Of a stretch of 64,000 bases of DNA, positions 1-12,892 are shown piece after piece (the first letter of the stretch is position 1; every line of letters starts with the position of its first letter). Source of the DNA: Rusavskia elegans (Eukaryota > Ascomycota > Lecanoromycetes > Teloschistales > Teloschistaceae); contig SAUG01000034.1 in the NCBI GenBank assembly GCA_011316305.1, positions 425,030 to 489,029 of the forward strand, read 5' to 3'. The position numbers and the translations under genes are program-made. The notes below the pieces were generated by a model. It worked only from the letters and a program-made list of their open reading frames with translations. It ran no database searches and had not been told where the DNA came from.

Positions 1-560
1 GAGACTTTAATAGATAATATAGCAGTTTTAATAATATTAATAGCAGGCGGAGTAAAGTTAAAGATATATATAAAAGAGGATAGAAAATAATATCTTATAA
101 ATTATAGACCTAGCTATTTATAATTTATAATTTAGGTAATAGTATTCGTATTATCTTCGGTAATATATTACCGAACTTTTTCCTAAAATCTATTAGTACT
201 AGACTTATTATATATAGATTAGATATAACTTTTACTATATTATCTATTAAAGTACGCTTCTAATTAAAAGTATTCTAGTAGATTTTTATTTTACTTTTAT
301 TCTATTTCTAGTTAGTATTTTTAATTATAGAACTCTATACGCCGGTAATTAATTAGTATATAGGATTAAAGTTTAAATATAGAAGGAAATAAATACGATA
401 ATTATTCTATAATTCTATTAATTTCGCCTTTATATTATTAGTAAACTGTAAACGTCGTATTATATCGGCCGTATTATTTAGTTCTATAGGTACTTACTTC
501 TTTTTTTTCTTATTAGATTTCTTAAATATAGTTAGCGACCTTTATTAATTATTATTTCTT

Positions 561-2000
561 AGTTTAGCGTCTAGACCGCCGAGCGTAGAAATAGACTATA
601 ATATATATTAGCGGAAATATACTATTATTAGGTTAGCGGATAAAGAATATTATATAGTTTAATAGGGGCTAGAAAGGCTACCGATAGGAGTAGATATCCT
701 ATAGGCTCGAGATTTCTAAGCGGTAGGGAGACTTTAATATATACCCGAAGTATTAGGAAGAACCTTAGTAACAGGCTTAATTTAAGATACTTTTCTAGAG
801 TTTAGGGCTTTATTAGATATCTTCGAAGTAATAATATATTTAGACGAAAGCCTAGGATTTCTCTTCGATAGACTTGGAAAATTATACTCCTGGTTATTAG
901 ATAGCTCTTTAGTACTGCTAATATCGACGTAATCTCTTATCTAGGTCTATATAGTACCTAGGTAGAGTTAGGGTTAAAATAAAGGCAGTTTTATCCTCTT
1001 AGGCGTCGAGATCTATAACTAACTTTCGGTTACTCTTTTCTTCCCTTTCTACAGGAGGGCAAGATACTACGTCTAGAGGTTATTATTATCCTTATTTTCC
1101 TCTCGGGAACGCCGACGGGGTATATTAGTAGATCGAGCTATAATAATAAAGTAAGAGAAAATAGCTTCGAAAAGGTAAGCCGAACGGTAGTAATCTCGAT
1201 CTCGAATACTAATAATAAGGACAGGAAGCTAGAAATACGGATAATAATACTAAAAAACTTAATTAACGAATATATATTTTAAAGGGAAAGTAGCTATAAT
1301 AAATATAGGCTATTAACGGTAGACTTTAGATAACTTTAAAAGCTTTATAATATTAAGGAAAGAGCGGCGATATATAGGTTAAAACGCTAGAGAATTAGAT
1401 AGGAAACCCTACCTTACTAAAGTAAGCTAAGGCCGACCCTGCGAATATATCCTAAATACTATAGGGAACCTTTTATATATTCTGGAATACTACTAATTTA
1501 ATACGTATCGCCTTTTTTTACTATAGTAATTGGAGGTTATCTATATAGTATTAAATCTTAAAATTCTACTCTTTTACCGATAATCTTTATAGTATCTATC
1601 GTTGCTTATCGGTATATTATAGTACTTAGGATCCTTATAGGATTTTCGACCTACCTATAGATAGTCCCCTTTACCTAAAGGTTACCCGAGGGTTACTAAG
1701 GCTTTTTAAGCTAATTATATACGGCGCTAGCGAGGTTATATAGCGCCAGTAAGGTTAGTAGCGGTACGGCTATATAGCGGCTAGATTTAGGATTTTTATA
1801 TCTCGGATTTTTATATTTTAAGAACTATCCTACCTAACCTTTATTATTTTAGCGCCTCTTTCTACGAGCCCTAGTATCTCCTCTCGATATTCCCCTTAAT
1901 ACTCTACCGCCCTAGCTTCCCTTTCTAAAACCTTAAAGAATACTAGGTACTATCTACCCTTTTAGAAGAATTAAAATAAGTATACTAATAATTATTATAA
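561..2000 (+). pseudogene. Unrecognised decayed reading frame, Gln/Pro/Arg-rich
   Basis: In one forward frame the stops are mostly TAG/TAA, as expected if Gln and Trp codons were hit by RIP. Between them the frame reads as continuous, low-complexity protein rich in Gln, Arg, Ser and Pro, with short segments such as LDIFEVIIYLDES. I do not recognise a domain. It lies directly upstream of the tnp2-type transposase remnant on the same strand, so it could be an accessory gene of that transposon or the gag-like part of an unrelated element. The exact start and end cannot be set because the frame is broken. Confidence 0.35.
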
Positions 2001-2279
2001 CCCTCTAAAAGATTATTTTTTTTTATTAGTAGATAGATCTATTTTAGCTTTTCTCTTCCTTTTAGCTATAGTCCGTAATATCCTGCTATCGGTACGCTAA
2101 CGCTATCTATAATTATATAATTTATTATTATCCGGCTTAACCTCCTAGCTCCGTAATCTAGGACAGCCTATATAAAAGCGAAGGCGGTTTATAAAGTAGT
2201 TATCGTAAGTATAGTATATACCGTTACTATAAAAAAGATTTCTATAGCGGCTAAATCGATAGGATAAAAAGGATAAAGA

Positions 2280-5200
2280 GGATAAGGATAACCTATTATT
2301 AGCTATAGATAAGGAGAATATTCGTCTATATACTAATATCGCGACTAAATTATTTATAAATCTCTTCTATCTTATATTAGGATTATACTGATTCTATATA
2401 TAGAGCGCTATATCTATAACTAATAAACTCTTTAAAGCTATCGAGAAAGTACTAGCCGATAACTATTTTATTAATACTTTAAACGACTATAGTAATAATA
2501 AAGATTACCTAGAATTTATAGAAGTAGAAGAGTTCCTAGTAGAGCTTAAAGATATACTTTTACCAGAATCTATACTACCGTAACAGGATAATTTTTATAA
2601 AGAATATAAGGCCGATAATACCGATAATAATAATACCGAAAATATTACTTAATTTAAAATAATAGAAGCCGAGTAGGGATTATTTCCTATATATAGGAGT
2701 TCTACTACTATAATTCTAGATAATTTTGAAAAGATTCTCTATACTCGGTTAAAGATACTATTATTATAATTTAAGATAGCCTTCGCGATATAATATTAGA
2801 TTACCGGGATTACAGGCTATTAGTATATCTATTTAATAGAGGTTTTTAATCTATTAGACGATCTTAATAAAATTTATAGTTTTCTTCGATCGGTCGCGAT
2901 ACTTAAAAAGTATTTTAAAGGGTAGTTTCTACTCTTACCGTTACGGCGGCGTATCTTTAAACTTAGGCTAGAAAAACTGCCTACTATAACGCCTGTCGAA
3001 AAATAATAGAAAAAAAAGATAGGGAAGTTATTTATAGGCTTTTAAACGTTTATATATTTCTTTAATCCGGTTAAATTTTTCCGAATTATACTTTTATTTT
3101 AATAATTTAGGAATAAGATATATATTAGTATAGAATATTTTATTAATATCCTATCCGAACTCTATTATTTTATAGTTTGGTTTATATCTATTTATTTATA
3201 TTCTAGGGAATTCGCTAGATATTCTAATAGTGCTTCTATCTTTCTATCGGATATAGTCTCTTTACGATATTTAGATAGGTTTTATTTATACTAGCTAGCG
3301 TCTCGACTATACTTTAGCCGCGTATTTATAGTTAGGAAGAATTTCGTTAAAGGCGTTACTAGTTTAATTTTCCTTTATATTTAAAAGCTTTATAATAGCG
3401 CTTCCTTTACGATCAGTCGAAAGCTTAACCCCCTATATCCAGAATATTAATCTAAGGAATTATTTCTAGCCGAAAAGAATTTCTACTATATATCGCCTAA
3501 GTATATTATAGGTAGAATTCGAAATATTTATTTCGATTATCGCTTTAAAGGGCCTACTATAAAGTTATTAGTTAAATATATCGCTTAATTAGTCGTTTAT
3601 AATACTATTATTCTATTAATAATTTAATTAAATCTTCTATAGCTATTATCGTTAATCTAAAGAGAATTAGAATTAGTAATATATAGGCGCCTATAACTAG
3701 AGCTTTTCTCGTTTTAAAGAAGTTTATTTATACCTTTATTAACTTTTATAGATATATTCGGGGTATACCGTAATATATATAGGTCTTTAATAGGAATTTA
3801 TATTACTATTATAGCTTTAGATTAGCGAGAAAGGAAGAGGAAAGCTAATATATTTCTACTTAATATATATTTTTTTTATCTTTTTATCGTTTAACCTATT
3901 TAAATATATCGAGATATACTAACGATTATTTAGCCTTAGGACTTTATACTAGTAACTTTATAGACGTTATTTAAATACTACAGCCTAGTCTTTGTCGTTT
4001 CGATAAAGGAATTATTCTGCCGATTAATAGTTAAAATACCCTAGTCTATATATATATAATAGTATTTATAGATATTTAGTACCTGGCGATTAAAAAGAAT
4101 CGCTATATAACCGTTCGCTAATTATTCTATAGCCGATATACTATAGTAATATAATAATTCTGCTATAATATTACTACTAGCGAATAGGGGTTATTCTAAA
4201 TACTTTATTACTAAAAATAAAAGAGCCGATTTAACTTTCGATATATATTTTAATAGGCAGACTTATTATAGAATTTTAAATAAATATAAAAAAGGCGATA
4301 AATTAAAACAGGCTAGTAAAATTAAAGGTAATATTTACTTTAATAGCTTTAGGATAAGAGCCGAATAGATTCCTTTAATTTATATTACTTTGTTACTTAA
4401 TCTAATACGGAGTCGCCTATTTAACGCTATATATTCCGAATATACTAATATTTCGAAATAATTTTAGAAGGTTAATATCTATTATTCGTTTATCTAAGAT
4501 ATTTTAAAATACTAATTACTATTTAGTTACTTTTCGAGGCTATTTTTACCCTTTAAGCCTAGTACGAGTACTACTATAAACTACACTGTTTTCCCTTCCT
4601 ATTATTATAGGCTAAGCTATAATCGCTTTTCTATTACTTCCAGAGTTATAGAATATAGGAATATACCTGCTTATCTATTATTAATCCCCTCCTTTTCTAT
4701 ACTTAGCTAAAATTCGAATATATTAAGCCTTATTATATCGAAGCTTTAAAAGCTACTATAGTTAAGCGTTTTGGTTTTAACGCTATCGATTATATTATCT
4801 ACTACTATAGTAATATTGCCAGGAATAATACTATTATTTTAGCTCTAGAAATTCGCCCTATAGACCGTCCTAACCTCGATTAGTATATTAAAGAAAATAG
4901 GAAATTATTTTAGAGACTTTTCGAATACGCTATTCTAGTCCTTACCCTAATATTTCGCCGCGGAATAACCCCTATATCTTATCGACTAGCGATACCCCTA
5001 CTCCTATTTTATTAAGATTCTATTAATTTTCGCGACAAGCTAAACTAGGCTGACTATAATAAAGAAACTCTTTTATAAATCGACTAGCTTAGTAAGACTT
5101 TTATTATTAATAGTAATACCTTAAAAAAAGCTAAAATATTCTTTAATACCTAAAGTCGCCCTAATATATATATTACTCTTTATTATATAGATATTACTAC

Positions 5201-5345
5201 TAAATACGCTACCCTAAATAATATTATAATATTTATAGGCGAGGATAAATATTAGTATATTTTCTAGTATTTACGTACTTCCTTATTACTTACTAGATAT
5301 TACTATTTTAATATTTATCTAGTTTTCGTAAAGATATAAATACTT
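2280..5345 (+). pseudogene. CMC (CACTA-like) tnp2-type transposase remnant
   Basis: A transposase pseudogene of a class II (cut-and-paste) element. The conceptual forward reading contains, in order, blocks I recognise from fungal 'transposase family tnp2' proteins: a segment reading IVWFISIYLYSREFARY near 3.17 kb, KRADLTFDIYFNRQTYY near 4.21-4.26 kb, NYFRDFSNTLF-like text near 4.9 kb, and RPNIYITLYYIDITTKYAT followed by FIGEDKY near 5.16-5.25 kb. The last block corresponds to the conserved 'nuclear/animal-like' C-terminal part of the family. Stops are frequent and fall at former Gln/Trp codons, with a few frame changes, so nothing functional remains. No TIR pair could be assigned. The family assignment rests on remembered motif order, not on a search. 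Confidence 0.7.
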
Positions 5346-7370
5346 TTAAACTATCGGCTAATTCTAATAGTAGCTATAAATTAGAAGTCCTAAAGACTAA
5401 TAAATATAATATTATTAAACCCCTATTCTAAAAAGAAAGCGCGTAGTAATATTTTAGATTTATTTTTATAGGCTCCTACGAGACGGAGCCGATATTAATA
5501 TAAAGTATTACAGCTATTTACTAGCGCTATTTATTACTTCTAAACGTATTACTATCTATTTTAGAATAGGGAGAAGCAGATATAGAAATTAAAGAAGTAA
5601 AGGTAAGAATAGTTAAAAATAAAAAGTATTAAAAACTACTAGCTATCGGAGTATTAAAAGCGGGCTATATAAAGCGGAACTATAGATAGCCGATTAGATT
5701 AAACGCTACTATAATAGATATCGATTTTTTTCTACTTTTATAAAAGGTATACGATTAGGAGTATAATAAGCTATATATTACTCTATCTAACGCGCGTATA
5801 TAGTAGTTTTCGAAGTTTAATTTTATAGACCTATAAATTATTTTATTTATTAGATATTTTCTCTATTAGAATTTCCTATCCTATAGTTAAGGTTTAGAGG
5901 TCGCTATTAAAGTAAAAGTATATAGGTAAAAGTATACGCTAATATTTATTTAATAAGTCCTAATATCGCGTTATATCTAAAGTTAGAGATTTTAATACTA
6001 CCTATAAATAACTTAGATATATCGATAGGATCTTTTTATATAATTATTTAAATACTTATCGGATATTATTTATTTAGATAATAATAGTCGAGGGTTTTAG
6101 CGAGGAATACTAGGATCCCGTCCTATAAGTCCCGTATATAAAGCTATCTAAAATAGTTAATATTATAGGACTACCGGGTATAGGCTCGAAGAAGAACTAT
6201 ATTATCCTTATACGCCGGCGGAAAAAGGATAGAGAAGATATCTTAAAGTATAGCGGTAATACTCTTCTTCTATATTACGATTTCGATATTTAATTTATAT
6301 AGATACCCCGTCTAATAGTTCGTATTTTATATATTTCCTAGGCCCTATATTTCCTCCCTATCGGCGAAGTAATAAATTAAAAAGATACTTTATAGGGTAA
6401 TCGGGTTTCGTCGTTATAAGAATTATTATTATATATAAGATATCTATCTATATTTCCTGTACGTTCAATATATTTAATATTACTAAATATCTTAACCTAT
6501 AAACTTTTAATCTATAAACTCTTAATCTATAGACTTTTCTAGAAGTATAGGAAATTTTTATTATAGGGAGTAGAAATAAATATATATTATACCTTCTATC
6601 TTTTTTACTATATTCTTTCTTCTACTAGCCGACGAGTACCCTTAAGTATTTATCTACGTCTATCTAGTACTGCTTAATACCTCGTATATATATATTATAT
6701 ATATAGAATATATATTTAAATAAGCTATAAGTAAGGCTTTTCTATATAATTTTCTTAAGTAATTCTTAAGCTTATTCTTCCTATCGGCTATAACCCTAGA
6801 CCTATCGATAAAGAATCTAATAGAGCCTTTTAAAAAGGTAATTTAAAATATATCGATACTACTAGCTAATAATAGGGAGTACCGCGGTATAAATTATATA
6901 GAGATAGCGATATATAAAATATAGGTAATAGCGATAACGAGGTACTTTAGCGACGATAACGAGATATAGGAGATAAGTTACTTTTCGATATATCCGTTAT
7001 AATTATTAAAATATCGTATAACTAATCTAAAATATAGGGTTTTTTCTTAAAATACTATCCTTATAGCTCTAATCTTACCGAAATTTTATTACTATAGATA
7101 TATATTATAAATATCGAAAATTATATACTAATATTCTTTTATTAATATTTTCTATAGGATATATCGCCCGATTACGAATTAATATAATATATTATACTTC
7201 TTCTAGCGCGTTAGAATAGAGCTAGCTACCCGGGTTTACTACCTAGTTATTATATAGCTAGGCCCCCTCGCGCTATCGTTAGATACCCGGCGGCTATCGA
7301 ATATATATAGCTATATAAGGCGTTTAGATTTAATAGAAAGTAGTAAGATTATTATAGCTTTCCTATAGCT
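5346..7370 (+). pseudogene. Unrecognised frame downstream of tnp2-type transposase
   Basis: A forward frame continues with few stops after the recognisable transposase blocks. It includes charged and proline-bearing segments (IVNIIGLPGIGSKKNY, then IRRRKKDRED, near 6.15-6.24 kb). It may be the C-terminal extension of the transposase or a second gene of the same transposon. No domain was recognised and no boundary is supported. Confidence 0.3.
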
Positions 7371-7380
7371 ATCTGGTTAT

Positions 7381-7479
7381 CTTTTTCTATTTCCTTTCCT
7401 CCTTCCTCTTCCGCCCCGTCCTTCCCCCTTCTCTTTCTCTTCCTCCTTCTTCTTCTTCTTCTTCTTTAGCTTCTTCCTT
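7381..7479 (+). repeat. Pyrimidine tract with CTT runs
   Basis: About 100 bases consist almost only of C and T on the + strand, with a run of CTT/TTC triplets at 7447-7467. Pyrimidine tracts contain no CpA or TpG and so are invisible to RIP, which may explain why this C-rich stretch stands out in an otherwise AT-rich window. Confidence 0.85.
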
Positions 7480-8760
7480 AATATCTATTATTCTCTTCGG
7501 ATTATTCTAAAATATTATAGAATAATATAATAATCGGATATAAAAATAGATTTTCTTAAAAAATAGTTTAGCTCTTTTTTAGATATTTTCTTCCTTCTAA
7601 GCCTCTTTCCGTATATTATATTATTATTATAACTACTACTATCTATTATACACTTAAAAATATCCTTAGGCCTCGGCTTTTAAATATACTAATATATATA
7701 TAGAATCCGTAGGCAGCGATAATAATAATAATAAGTACGGTAGAGGAGTAGAGTATATATCGAGTACTAAAATAGCGTAATATAGCTAATATATTTATAG
7801 CGATTAATATATATAGAAGAATAAAAATAGGATATATTACCCCCTCTTCCGAGCTTTAAATAAAACGGTACTAATAATATCTTATAAATAAATTCCTAGC
7901 GTAAAAGTTTATATAGCGAGTAGTATATACCGATTTCTATTCCTAATTCTAATTATTATCTTATATTTCTAGAGAAACTAATACTTAACCGCTTTTCTAT
8001 ACAGAATCCTATATATAACGAGAATATTAGATATCGTAGTAAAGATAAACAGTATCAGATGTATCTTTACCGGGGTAAAGCTAATTCCTAAATTCCTCTA
8101 TTACTAATAGAATTATTATCCGATAATACGTATAGATATTCCGATACTATATAAGAGTATTAGCTATAAAATTTATAGTTCGTTCTCTATCCTAATAGCT
8201 TTATTCTAGTAACGCGTTAACGAGCGGAGGAGATCTGCCTAATAGATATAAGGAATTTAATTCAAGTAATTATATATATAGGAGGGACAATAGATAGAGG
8301 TTTATAATATTTATTATAATAGTATTTAATAGTATAGAAGTAATAAGATTTCTAGACGTAGCCGATATATCTCCTAGAGTAGTATAAAATTTATAACGGT
8401 AGTAAAAGTTCGAGATATACGGAAGGTACTTAAATAGATATATAGGAGGTATTATATTATAATTTAGAATAATATAAATACTACCTTTCAACTTTATTAT
8501 AATATTTGAAAAGCGTACTATAGGTACTATTAAGGGCGAATAAACTTTAAATTAACTCTATATAATTTAAAATATAATATTTTCGCGTAATAGTTTATTA
8601 TAAGGAATCTTTCTATAGCCGCGATATAGATATAATATTAAAATCTCGTCGCTTTTAATATATATTTATAGCAGTATCCCGTCGCGGTAAAATATAAAGT
8701 ATTATAAGATATATATTAACAGATATTATAGCGTATATTATATCCGTATTACCTATACTC
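7480..8760. other. AT-rich DNA without assignable feature
   Basis: No coding frame, terminal repeat or match to the other repeats of the window was seen. A short minus-strand open frame at 8270-8491 encodes only Ile/Tyr/Leu/Asn-rich text and looks like a product of base composition. Confidence 0.5.
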
Positions 8761-8870
8761 GACATTTTTCACTATATCATATTGTACAGAATATAATATA
8801 GAGAGGCTGCTAACAGGCTGTCTAGATATATAAGAGGCCGCCTAAGGTATCCTAGTTTCGATAAAGGCTA
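8761..8870. other. Short low-RIP island
   Basis: This stretch still contains several CA and TG dinucleotides (for example ATATTGTACAGAATA and GCTGCTAACAGGCTG), unlike the DNA on both sides. It may be a junction between repeats or a fragment of an element that escaped RIP. No identity is assigned. Confidence 0.4.
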
Positions 8871-8899
8871 AACTTTATTATAGAATCGTAAATATTTAT

Positions 8900-10830
8900 A
8901 ATATTATAAATTAATCTACTTTTTTATTTAATATAAAAATAGTACTTTATAAACTTTTTTTTAGTATTAATATAAACTATTAGAATTTTTTCTTTATTAA
9001 TATAATTTAATAATCGAATTACTTTTTCTATTCTGAAAAAATAATCGAAAATAGTATTATAAAGTCGGAATACTAAATAAATTCTAATATCTATAGTTTT
9101 TAAAACTAATAAAGTAATTTTATAGAACGGCCGTAGTATACTATCTATAAAGAAAAAAGATTACTATTTATCTATATTAAAAGTAATATCTTATATTTAT
9201 AGATTTTATAAATTCTCTTCTATAAATTTATAAAAAAATAATATAATTAATATACCCGATTAATTATTAAAAATATTAAATTCTATTAAATATAGATATT
9301 TTAAATTATATTCCTAGATTAGAAATCAGAATTAACTCTTTTCTAGATTTCTTTAAACCGAAGCTTATATTAAAGAAAAATAGAGATATAGACTATAATA
9401 GTACGAGTTTAAAATAAATATTAGTTTTAAAACTTCTAAATTTATAATATCTATATATATTACCTTTTTTATAATACTAGATAGGCTATTACTTATATCT
9501 CTAAATTATTTATTATCTAGTTTTTAGATAAAATCGTCGCTAAATATCTATAATCTAATAGCGTTAATAAAGTTTTAAACTACTAGATTAAATATATAAA
9601 GTAGATAAAATAGAGAAATTTTAGACTCGATTCTATTAGCTATTAAGCCGAATAAAAGTTTTTTTAAATTCTTCTTTTAATATATTATTAGAACTAATAT
9701 TATCGGTAATAATACCTAGAAGCTTTGGCCTAAACTAGAAAAATTCTAAAAGTTTTAAAAGTTTCTAATACTATCAATAGCTAGAAGAATTAATAGAAAA
9801 GGATATAAATCTAATTAGACGTTTCTAAAATAGAAACTAAAGATTAATCTAATATACTAGTACTTTTAAATACGCGACTTTTTATAAATTTAACTAGATA
9901 TCTAATATAAAGGAAATACGTTCTAAAATTTATAAATTAAATTTAGTTTATTCGCGGATAATATCATAGCCGGTAAAAACTATCTATATAAATTATATAT
10001 AGCCGATAAATTTTATATCTAGATAAAATATATTTAGTAGTAGCCTAAATTTTTCATTTTTAATAGTCCGAACTAGTTGATTTAAATCTAAAAAAGTTTT
10101 ATAAAGGTTTTTATTTTATATAGTTTATTTATAAATAGATTCGAGTTTAATATAGCTTTTCTTCTATAATTAAAGTATATATTATATTATTTCCTTATAT
10201 TACTATAAGCTACTAACGCGGATAAAAATTATTTTAATATAAAATCATTAGTTATATTATTTAGTTCTTTAATAAATAATAGTAGAGAAGTATTTTTTAT
10301 AGTAGATATATTAGAAGAATTAGAGGCAATAAAATAGTTAATAATTTTAGAATAGTTTTTATATATAATCTTAGATAGACTATCCATTATTAAGGCTATC
10401 TAGTAGAATTTTTACTACTATTTCGTCTATATTTACTCTATAGCTTTCCTCGGCTAGAAAAGATTTACCAGTTTTCTATAGAATTTATTCTTAATACTAA
10501 TAGCTATAGAAACACTAGACTACTAATATTCGAATTCTTTATAGTAATCTAGACCCTATTAAATATATTTATTATTATTTTAAAAGACTAGGACTAGATA
10601 GTCGGCTCGAATTTTATTAGCTATATCTTGAAAAATCTATTTTTACTTTCTATATAATAGATTAAATTTTAATAATATAATATTTTTAGATTAGTTTACT
10701 CTCTATTTTATAGACTAGTTAGGATAGATTTTATTTTAAGAGGAAGACCTGTCGGAAAGGATTTCGCTAGGCGTATCGGTCTAGAAAATAGAAAGATAAA
10801 AATTAATTAAAGGATTAGATATTTTATACT
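8900..10830 (+). pseudogene. Unrecognised decayed protein gene, about 600 codons
   Basis: One forward frame reads as a long, complex, protein-like sequence interrupted almost only by TAG/TAA at positions compatible with former Gln/Trp codons. Segments include LDKIVAKYLQSNSVNKVLNY (about 9.53 kb), YLEALAQTRKILKVLKVSNT (about 9.72 kb) and IGLENRKIKIN-like text before the terminal stop near 10.80 kb. The complexity and continuity argue for a true former gene rather than chance, but I recognise no domain or motif. It lies in the DNA into which Copia-1 inserted. It could be a transposon gene, or a host or other gene captured in a repeat. Confidence 0.45.
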
Positions 10831-11038
10831 AGTTTTAATTTAGTATTAATACGATTTATATTTAGATATTAAGTAATATAAAAAAGTACTATAGATATAT
10901 ATATATTAATTTAGTTATTATTTACTAATTAGTAGTAAAGAATCAACGTCTATTTAAATAGTATATAAAGTATTAATATAACTTTATAATAAAAGCGGGG
11001 GTTTTTTAAAATTATAATATAGAATAGAAGGTTTTAGT

Positions 11039-11207
11039 AGTCTTAGCGGGTTAAATCCGGAAACCCGGGTTCGACCCGGAATCGAATTAGTTTAATATCT
11101 AAAAAAGTCGGAACTAAATCGGTTCGGTACCTAGAAAAGTTAGAACCGATTCGGGTCGGGTCGGTTCCTTTAACCCGGGTTCGAAATCCGACCCGACGGC
11201 CAAACTA
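11039..11207. mobile_element. hAT-type MITE, truncated copy (A)
   Basis: The right end matches the family terminus (…GACGGCCAAACTA, a RIP-altered GGCCAGTCTA) and is preceded by the family's tandem GACCCG/CGGGTC palindromes. Only about 170 bp is present, so the other half is missing. A possible flanking duplication (GTTTTAGT at 11031-11038 against CTTTTGGT at 11208-11215) is imperfect. Confidence 0.55.
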
Positions 11208-11215
11208 CTTTTGGT

Positions 11216-11847
11216 AAAAAAAGACTTTTTTTAGAAAGTAAATTTTATAGCTATTCGATACTTTCGTAAACTTTATATACGATATATAATAGAAAGAAAA
11301 CCTTTCGATAAACTATAATTAGTAATATAACGATTAAAAATGATATAAAAGCTTTGTTATATAAAAACCTTCTATAATTGGATATTATAAAACAGAACCT
11401 AAATTATATAATATTGTTTACTATTACTATAAAGTTATATTAGGCGATAAAGTTATACTATAACTAAAGTCGAAGTAATATTATAAAGTATACCAAGCTT
11501 TTTCAAAATTTAAAACAGATAGTAACGTATATCTTATCTAACTAACTAAAAACAAACTAGGTAAATCGAATAGAATTACGTATCAAATTTATAAACGACG
11601 TTATATATAATAACGTTATATATTTTTTATTCAGCACTTTACTATAGCGTCTAAAAGAGACCTTTGAAAATTTTATCGTTATATTAGCTTTTTCTTTTCT
11701 TTCTAATTAGATTGAATTATAAAGTTCTATATACTACTTTTAAAATTTCCGTATATAAAAATATTCCAGATTTTCTATTATTTTACCTATTCTTTTTAGA
11801 ATTTAGTTAAAGCCCGAATATATCTAGCCCGTCCATTATAATATTAT
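11216..11847. other. AT-rich DNA without assignable feature
   Basis: Moderately RIP-affected sequence with some surviving CA/TG dinucleotides. No coding frame or repeat was recognised. Confidence 0.5.
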
Positions 11848-11975
11848 TTAGTCAATTTATTTTGATTTTGGTATCCCGTGAACCAGTGGCTCGGTGAGTA
11901 AATCAAACGTTGGTATATCAATATCGAATATACGGTAGTAGAACTTGTATTTTAGTTGAATTAACGCAAATAACT
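11848..11975 (+). mobile_element. X repeat, 5' fragment (X1)
   Basis: This matches the first about 130 bp of the 1-kb X repeat: TTAG start, the GAACCAGTGG palindrome region, GTTGGTATA, and the block leading to TTGAATTAACG. It is little altered by RIP compared with X2 and X4. Similarity stops near 11975, so this is a truncated copy, or an element sharing only this end. Confidence 0.65.
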
Positions 11976-12432
11976 ATAATACTATATAAACTACGATAAT
12001 TCGATATCTAGATATTAACGCGGGCGAGAGTATTATATAATACTATATCTTTAATATCAAAAGTATTATAACAATTCTATCGCTTATAATTTCTACTAAT
12101 AAGAGAACCCCTACGAACTAATATTTAAAATAGAATAAAAAGATCTTTTAAAGGCTCTATAAATATATATCTCTCGCCACTATTTTTATATTTCGCCGGG
12201 GTAAAAATTTTACTTTCTAGCGGTTTTATATTCTAGCTATATCTTCTATATAAAACTTTTATAGTTTCGATAATAAACTATAATATAATATCGGCGACAA
12301 CTAAAATAATCGTCTATAGCGAAATTTTATATATCTAGATTAACTTTCCGGAAACTTTACTATTAATACTAACAATACTAGAAAAGTTTCACTATATTAT
12401 AATATAATAGTACGATCTAATATCTACGTCGC
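11976..12432. other. AT-rich DNA without assignable feature
   Basis: No gene, terminal repeat or family match was seen between the X1 fragment and MITE copy B. Confidence 0.5.
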
Positions 12433-12440
12433 CTTTTATT

Positions 12441-12884
12441 TTAATTAACCATTTCGGGTCGGATTCCTGTCGGTACTTTAGAAATCTAATTCGAGTTTTA
12501 ATAAATCGGTTTAATTCGACCCGCTAAATAGTATAGGTCGGTTTCTAAAATTAGAACCGAAAGTCGGATCGAATTATAAAATAGATATTAATAGAAATCC
12601 GATCCGACCCGCTAAATCTTTTATAGATAATAAAATACTATAATTAATATAATATAATATCTCTATTAATTAGTTAATTTATAATTAATTAATTAAATGA
12701 TTAGATATATCTATAGATAATATATATAGATAATTTATTTACTCTAATTAGATTAATTTCTAATAGATAGATATAACTTTTATATTAGATCTTAGCGGTT
12801 TTAACGGGTCGAATCGATTCGGTACCTATAAAAATCGGAATCGATACGAATCCGGGTTCAAAACCCGATCCGACGGCCAGTCTA
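12441..12884. mobile_element. hAT-type MITE, copy B
   Basis: 444-bp non-autonomous element. The right terminus is GCCAGTCTA. The left terminus, TTAATTAACC, is a RIP-mutated form of TAGACTGGCT: most differences are G-to-A or C-to-T. Flanking 8-bp duplications are CTTTTATT (12433-12440) and CTTTTACT (12885-12892), 7 of 8 matching. Both ends carry tandem palindromic GACCCG/CGGGTC motifs. An 8-bp TSD with TA(G)-starting TIRs points to the hAT superfamily. Confidence 0.8.
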
Positions 12885-12892
12885 CTTTTACT

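Noticed and set aside
8270..8491. Minus-strand 73-codon open frame
   Set aside because: Composed almost only of Ile, Tyr, Leu, Asn and Ser from AT-rich DNA; no start context, homologous copy or conservation.
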